A stretch of 8,078 nt of DNA from Planctomycetota bacterium (lineage in GTDB: Bacteria; Planctomycetota; UBA1135). Every line of letters begins with the position of its first letter. The stretch's first letter is position 1. Positions 5,031-8,078 of the stretch are shown piece after piece. The stretch lies in contig JALUUN010000470.1 of assembly GCA_027021325.1 (NCBI GenBank), forward strand, positions 1 through 8,078, read 5' to 3'. Made by a program: the position numbers and the translations under genes. Below the pieces are notes generated by a model, which saw nothing but the letters and a program-made list of their open reading frames with translations, made no database searches and had not been told where the DNA came from.

Positions 5031-8000
5031 ATGGCCCTTTCGCCCCTCCGGCTCCGCCCCGGCCTGCCGCCGGCCCCCGCGACCCTCGGCCTCCTGGCCC
5101 TGGTCCTGACCGCCGCCGCGCCGGCGCGCCCCGGCGTCCCCGAGGCCGCTCCCGCTCCGGTCCTGCAGGAGCCCGCCGCCGACGCCCGCGCCGCCACCGT
5201 CCGCGACCGCGAAGGCCTGGCCTGGCAGCGTCCGGTGGGGGAGGAGCGCTGGCGGATCGTGGAGGCGGGCGAGGCCCTGGAGCCGGGCGCCTGGGTGCGC
5301 ACCGCCCTGCGCGGCGCCAACGCCCTGGACCTGGAGCTGGCCGGCGGGACGCTGGTTCTTCTGGGGCCGGGCGGCCGCGCCGAGATTGCCTCCGGAGAGC
5401 GCTTCCTCCTCCTCGCCGGCGAGGCCGAGATCCTGCCTCCGGCCGGCGGCGCGGTCGAGGTCGAGGACGGACGCGGCGGCCGCCTGGAGCTGCGGGAGCG
5501 GGCGGTGCTGCGCGCGGGCGACGAGGGCCTGCGCCGCCTGGCCCAGGATCCGGGCTGGCTGCGCGGCTGGAAGGAGCACGCGCCGACCGAAGCGCTCGGT
5601 TCGCTCCTGGCCCGGGTGGACGGGCGCAACGTCCCCCTCACCATCGGCTACCACAAGGTCACGGTGGACCTGCGCGGCCAGGTCGCGCGCACCGTCGTCG
5701 AGCAGTCCTTCCGCAACCACACGAACCAGGTCCTGGAAGGGACCTTCGTCTTCCCGCTGCCCGCCGGCGCCTCCATATCCTCCTTCTCGATGTGGGTCGG
5801 CGACCGCCGCGTCGAGGGCGAGATCGTCGAGAAGCAGCGCGCCCGCCGGATCTACGAGACCATCCTCCGGGAGAAGCGCGATCCCGGCCTCCTGGAGTGG
5901 AGCGGCGGCAACCTCTTCCGTGCCCGGGTCTATCCCATCGGCAGCGAGAAGCGCATCCGCCTGAGCTACACCCAGGTCCTGCCGCGCCGCGGCGCCGAGG
6001 TCGTCTATCGCTATGGCTTGCAGAGCGAGCTCCTGCGCAGCCATCCCCTGGAGCGCCTGGAGTTCTCCCTGACGCTCCAGTCGGATCTCCCCGTCGAGGA
6101 GGTGCGCTGCCCGACCCATGCCGTGCGCCTTCGGACCACAGAGCACGCCGCGAGCGTCGAGTACAGCGCCACCGAGGTCACGCCGGACCGCGACCTGGAG
6201 CTGCGCATCCGCACCGCGCCTGCACCGCCCCTTCGCTCCGCCCATCATGTGCGAGCGGGCGAGGAGGGCTACTTCCTCCTCTTCCTCGAGGCCCCGCCCG
6301 CGCCGCCGGCCGCGGACCCCGTCCCGCCCCTGGACCTCCTGGTCCTGGCCGACACGAGCGGATCCCTCCAGGGCCCGGCCCGCGAGGAGCAGGAACGCTT
6401 CGTGGAGGCCCTGCTCGGCTCCCTGGGGCCGCGCGACCGGTTCCGGCTGTGGAGCTGCGATCTCGAGCCGCGGCCCTGGAGGCCGGATCCGGTGGCGGCC
6501 AGCCCCGAGAGCGTGGCCTCGGCGCTGGCCTTCCTGGAGGAAGGCCGGCCGCTCGGCTGGACGGATCTGCGCGCCGCTTTCGCGGCCGCCTTCGAGGCGG
6601 CGGGCCCCGGCACCGCCATCGTCTACGTCGGCGACGGCATCCCCACGGCCGGAGACGCCGACGCCGGGGCGCTCGCCCAGTGGCTGCGCTCCGCCTTCCC
6701 GGGCCGCGGCTCGGTCCACGCCGTGGCGACGGGCTCGAGCTACGAGCCCATCGTCTTCGATGCCCTGGCCTCCCTGGGCGGCGGCAGCCGCCGTGAGACC
6801 GCCGCCTCGGGCGGCGCCGCAGCCGCCGCCCGCGATCTCCTTCAGGAACTCAGCTCGCCGGGCTGGAAGGAACTCGACCTGCGCATCGAGGGCCCACGCG
6901 TGGCGGCGGTGCACCCCGGCCGCCTGCCGAACCTCGCCGCCGGCACCGGCCTCCAGGTCGCCGGCCGCTTCGATCCCCTCGGGCCGCGCGAGGGGGAGGC
7001 CGTGCTCACGGGCGTGCGCGACGGCGAGCGCTTCGAGCTGCGCCTGCCCCTGGACTTCCGCGGGGACGGCGAACTCCACTCCTACCTGCCGCGGCTCTGG
7101 GCGCGGCGGCATCTGGACCACCTCCTTTCCCTTCCGGCCTCGCCGGGGCTGCAGCAGGCGGTGGTCGCCCTCTCCGAGGAGTTCCAGATCCTCTCGCCCT
7201 ACGCCTCCTTCCTGATCCTCGAGTCGGAGGCCGACCGCGAGCGCTTCGCCGTGGAGCGGCGCTTCCGCATGCGCGACGGCGAGGACTTCTTTGCCGCGGG
7301 CCGGGCCGACGCCCGCTTCGCCCTGCTCCGCGAGCAGGCGCGGGAAGCGAAGCGCTGGCGCCTCGGCCTCCAGGCGCGGCTGCTGGAAGGGCTCTCCGGC
7401 CTCGGCCGCGAGGCCATGCGCTCCCTCCCCTGGGAGATTGCGGGCGGCGGCGGGGGAGCTCTGGGCCTCTACGCCCGGGGCCGGAAGGTCGGCTACCGCG
7501 GCCCCTCGGACACCGTGCCTCCGGGCGGTGGCCTGCCCCTGAGGGAGGCGGCGAAGCTCGGCGTGGACCTGCGCAGCCCTGGCGCCGAGGCCGGGGCCGC
7601 CCTGCACGAGCTCGGCTACGCAGGCGGCGAGGAGGAGGATCTCGCCCGCCTCGGCCAGACCCTGGCCTTCGACAGCGAGGGCTTCGGCCCGCCTCGGGAG
7701 GCCGCTGGCGAGTGGAGCCTGGACTTCCAGGAGGAGGTCCTCGAGGAGAAGGCCTTCGAGCCCGCCCCGGCGAGCCCCGCGCCGCCCCCCACCCCGGGCC
7801 GGCCCTCCCTCGGCCTGGACCGCCTGGCGGGTTTCGTGGACGACGGCGCTTCCTTCTCAGGACCGGCCGCCGGCCGCCGCATCCAGGTGCCTGCGCCGGG
7901 TCCGCCCCTCGCCTCCTTCTTCCCGGTTCTTCCCGAAGCCGCGCCGCTCCCCGCCCCGGAGATCCCCGAGGGCTGGCAGGAACTCGTGGAGGCCCTGGAC

Positions 8001-8078
8001 CGGAGCGCGCTCCTGCGGGGGCCCGGCGCCTGGCGCCTGGTCCTGACGGCCGCGGTCCCCGACGCCCGGGGCGAGGAA
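5031..8078 (+). CDS. Exported FecR-like / VIT / von Willebrand A domain protein (partial, C-terminus outside window)
   Basis: The frame is open from the ATG at 5031 to the right edge, 1016 codons with no stop. Residues 1-32 are a signal peptide or membrane anchor (basic LRLRP, then LGLLALVLTAAA). Residues about 75-165 look like a FecR-type beta domain (EPGAWVRTALRGANALDLELAGGTLVLL is its core). A VIT domain follows (about 200-320): FVFPLPAGASISSF, EKQRARRIYE and RIRLSYTQVL. The vWA domain (about 433-605) has an intact metal-binding MIDAS: D441-T-S-G-S445, T511 in GWTDL and D535 in VGDGIPTAGD. SPYASFLILESEADR (722-736) is the usual segment after VIT-vWA. From about 740 on there is a helical, Arg-rich stretch, then Gly- and Pro-rich low-complexity sequence with no domain I recognise. 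VIT-vWA proteins are thought to bind proteins at the cell surface; the ligand here is unknown. No ribosome site precedes the ATG. Strand choice is supported by these domains, although the opposite strand is also open for a long way. Confidence 0.93.
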   Translation, partial: MALSPLRLRPGLPPAPATLGLLALVLTAAAPARPGVPEAAPAPVLQEPAADARAATVRDREGLAWQRPVGEERWRIVEAGEALEPGAWVRTALRGANALDLELAGGTLVLLGPGGRAEIASGERFLLLAGEAEILPPAGGAVEVEDGRGGRLELRERAVLRAGDEGLRRLAQDPGWLRGWKEHAPTEALGSLLARVDGRNVPLTIGYHKVTVDLRGQVARTVVEQSFRNHTNQVLEGTFVFPLPAGASISSFSMWVGDRRVEGEIVEKQRARRIYETILREKRDPGLLEWSGGNLFRARVYPIGSEKRIRLSYTQVLPRRGAEVVYRYGLQSELLRSHPLERLEFSLTLQSDLPVEEVRCPTHAVRLRTTEHAASVEYSATEVTPDRDLELRIRTAPAPPLRSAHHVRAGEEGYFLLFLEAPPAPPAADPVPPLDLLVLADTSGSLQGPAREEQERFVEALLGSLGPRDRFRLWSCDLEPRPWRPDPVAASPESVASALAFLEEGRPLGWTDLRAAFAAAFEAAGPGTAIVYVGDGIPTAGDADAGALAQWLRSAFPGRGSVHAVATGSSYEPIVFDALASLGGGSRRETAASGGAAAAARDLLQELSSPGWKELDLRIEGPRVAAVHPGRLPNLAAGTGLQVAGRFDPLGPREGEAVLTGVRDGERFELRLPLDFRGDGELHSYLPRLWARRHLDHLLSLPASPGLQQAVVALSEEFQILSPYASFLILESEADRERFAVERRFRMRDGEDFFAAGRADARFALLREQAREAKRWRLGLQARLLEGLSGLGREAMRSLPWEIAGGGGGALGLYARGRKVGYRGPSDTVPPGGGLPLREAAKLGVDLRSPGAEAGAALHELGYAGGEEEDLARLGQTLAFDSEGFGPPREAAGEWSLDFQEEVLEEKAFEPAPASPAPPPTPGRPSLGLDRLAGFVDDGASFSGPAAGRRIQVPAPGPPLASFFPVLPEAAPLPAPEIPEGWQELVEALDRSALLRGPGAWRLVLTAAVPDARGEE

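Noticed and set aside
1568..5109. Long plus-strand open frames at 1568-3274, 2040-4052 and 2947-5109.
   Set aside because: They are antisense to the amidohydrolase, TlpA-like and dehydrogenase genes, cross their intergenic repeats, and read as low-complexity Arg/Pro/Gly or Gly/Ala/Gln sequence.
5031..5600. A FecI/FecR iron-signalling pair formed by the ECF factor and the FecR-like domain.
   Set aside because: The two genes are almost 4 kb apart, with minus-strand genes between them. The FecR-like domain lies in a VIT-vWA protein rather than after a short anti-sigma N-terminus, and no TonB receptor gene is visible.
4890..7607. A 905-codon open frame on the minus strand.
   Set aside because: It lies antisense to the FecR-VIT-vWA gene, whose domains and metal-binding residues are clear. 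Its translation is rich in Gly, Ala, Arg and Gln with no recognisable motif, and it also overlaps the start of the dehydrogenase. Long antisense frames are expected in DNA this GC-rich.

Overview
The window is very GC-rich, densely coding DNA of the kind seen in Planctomycetota and some related phyla such as Acidobacteriota. The lineage call is an inference from gene families: a Ser/Thr kinase with an N-terminal zinc-binding module, a TIGR02999-type ECF sigma factor, a TlpA/redoxin protein with a long helical N-terminus, and a FecR-VIT-vWA protein. All four fully contained stop codons checked are TGA. No rRNA, tRNA, insertion sequence, integrase, phage gene or CRISPR array was seen.

Layout. 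Positions 1-604 (minus strand) hold the N-terminal part of a Ser/Thr protein kinase that runs off the left edge. A 120-bp intergenic region with TAGGAT hexamers facing both ways separates it from a divergent ECF sigma factor at 725-1339 (plus). The sigma gene ends tail-to-tail, with a 3-bp gap, against a secreted amidohydrolase at 1343-2815 (minus). The 158 bp upstream of the amidohydrolase hold three tandem copies of a 38-bp unit, a GC hairpin and a TAGGCT hexamer just before the ATG. Next comes a probable two-gene minus-strand unit: a short-chain dehydrogenase (4084-4932) followed after 36 bp by a TlpA-like protein (2974-4047) whose thioredoxin CxxC is replaced by GSLS. A 98-bp divergent region with repeated GGGAGGATTCCC elements and two competing hairpins separates the dehydrogenase from a large exported FecR-VIT-vWA protein starting at 5031 (plus) and still open at the right edge.

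How the genes may work together. The kinase and the ECF factor form the only plausible functional pair. Kinase-linked ECF factors are a known theme, and here the kinase carries a complete zinc-binding motif of the anti-sigma type (C3, H24, C28, C31). The amidohydrolase, the redoxin-like protein and the VIT-vWA protein all look exported, while the dehydrogenase looks cytoplasmic. I see no single pathway joining them.

I do not see a clear new multi-gene system. The points most worth a second look are the cysteine-less TlpA domain, the recurring TAGG(A/C)T start-proximal motif that predicts leaderless transcripts, the 38-bp tandem repeat, the mutually exclusive hairpins upstream of the VIT gene, and the kinase/sigma pair. 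There is no gene-free stretch longer than 300 bases.
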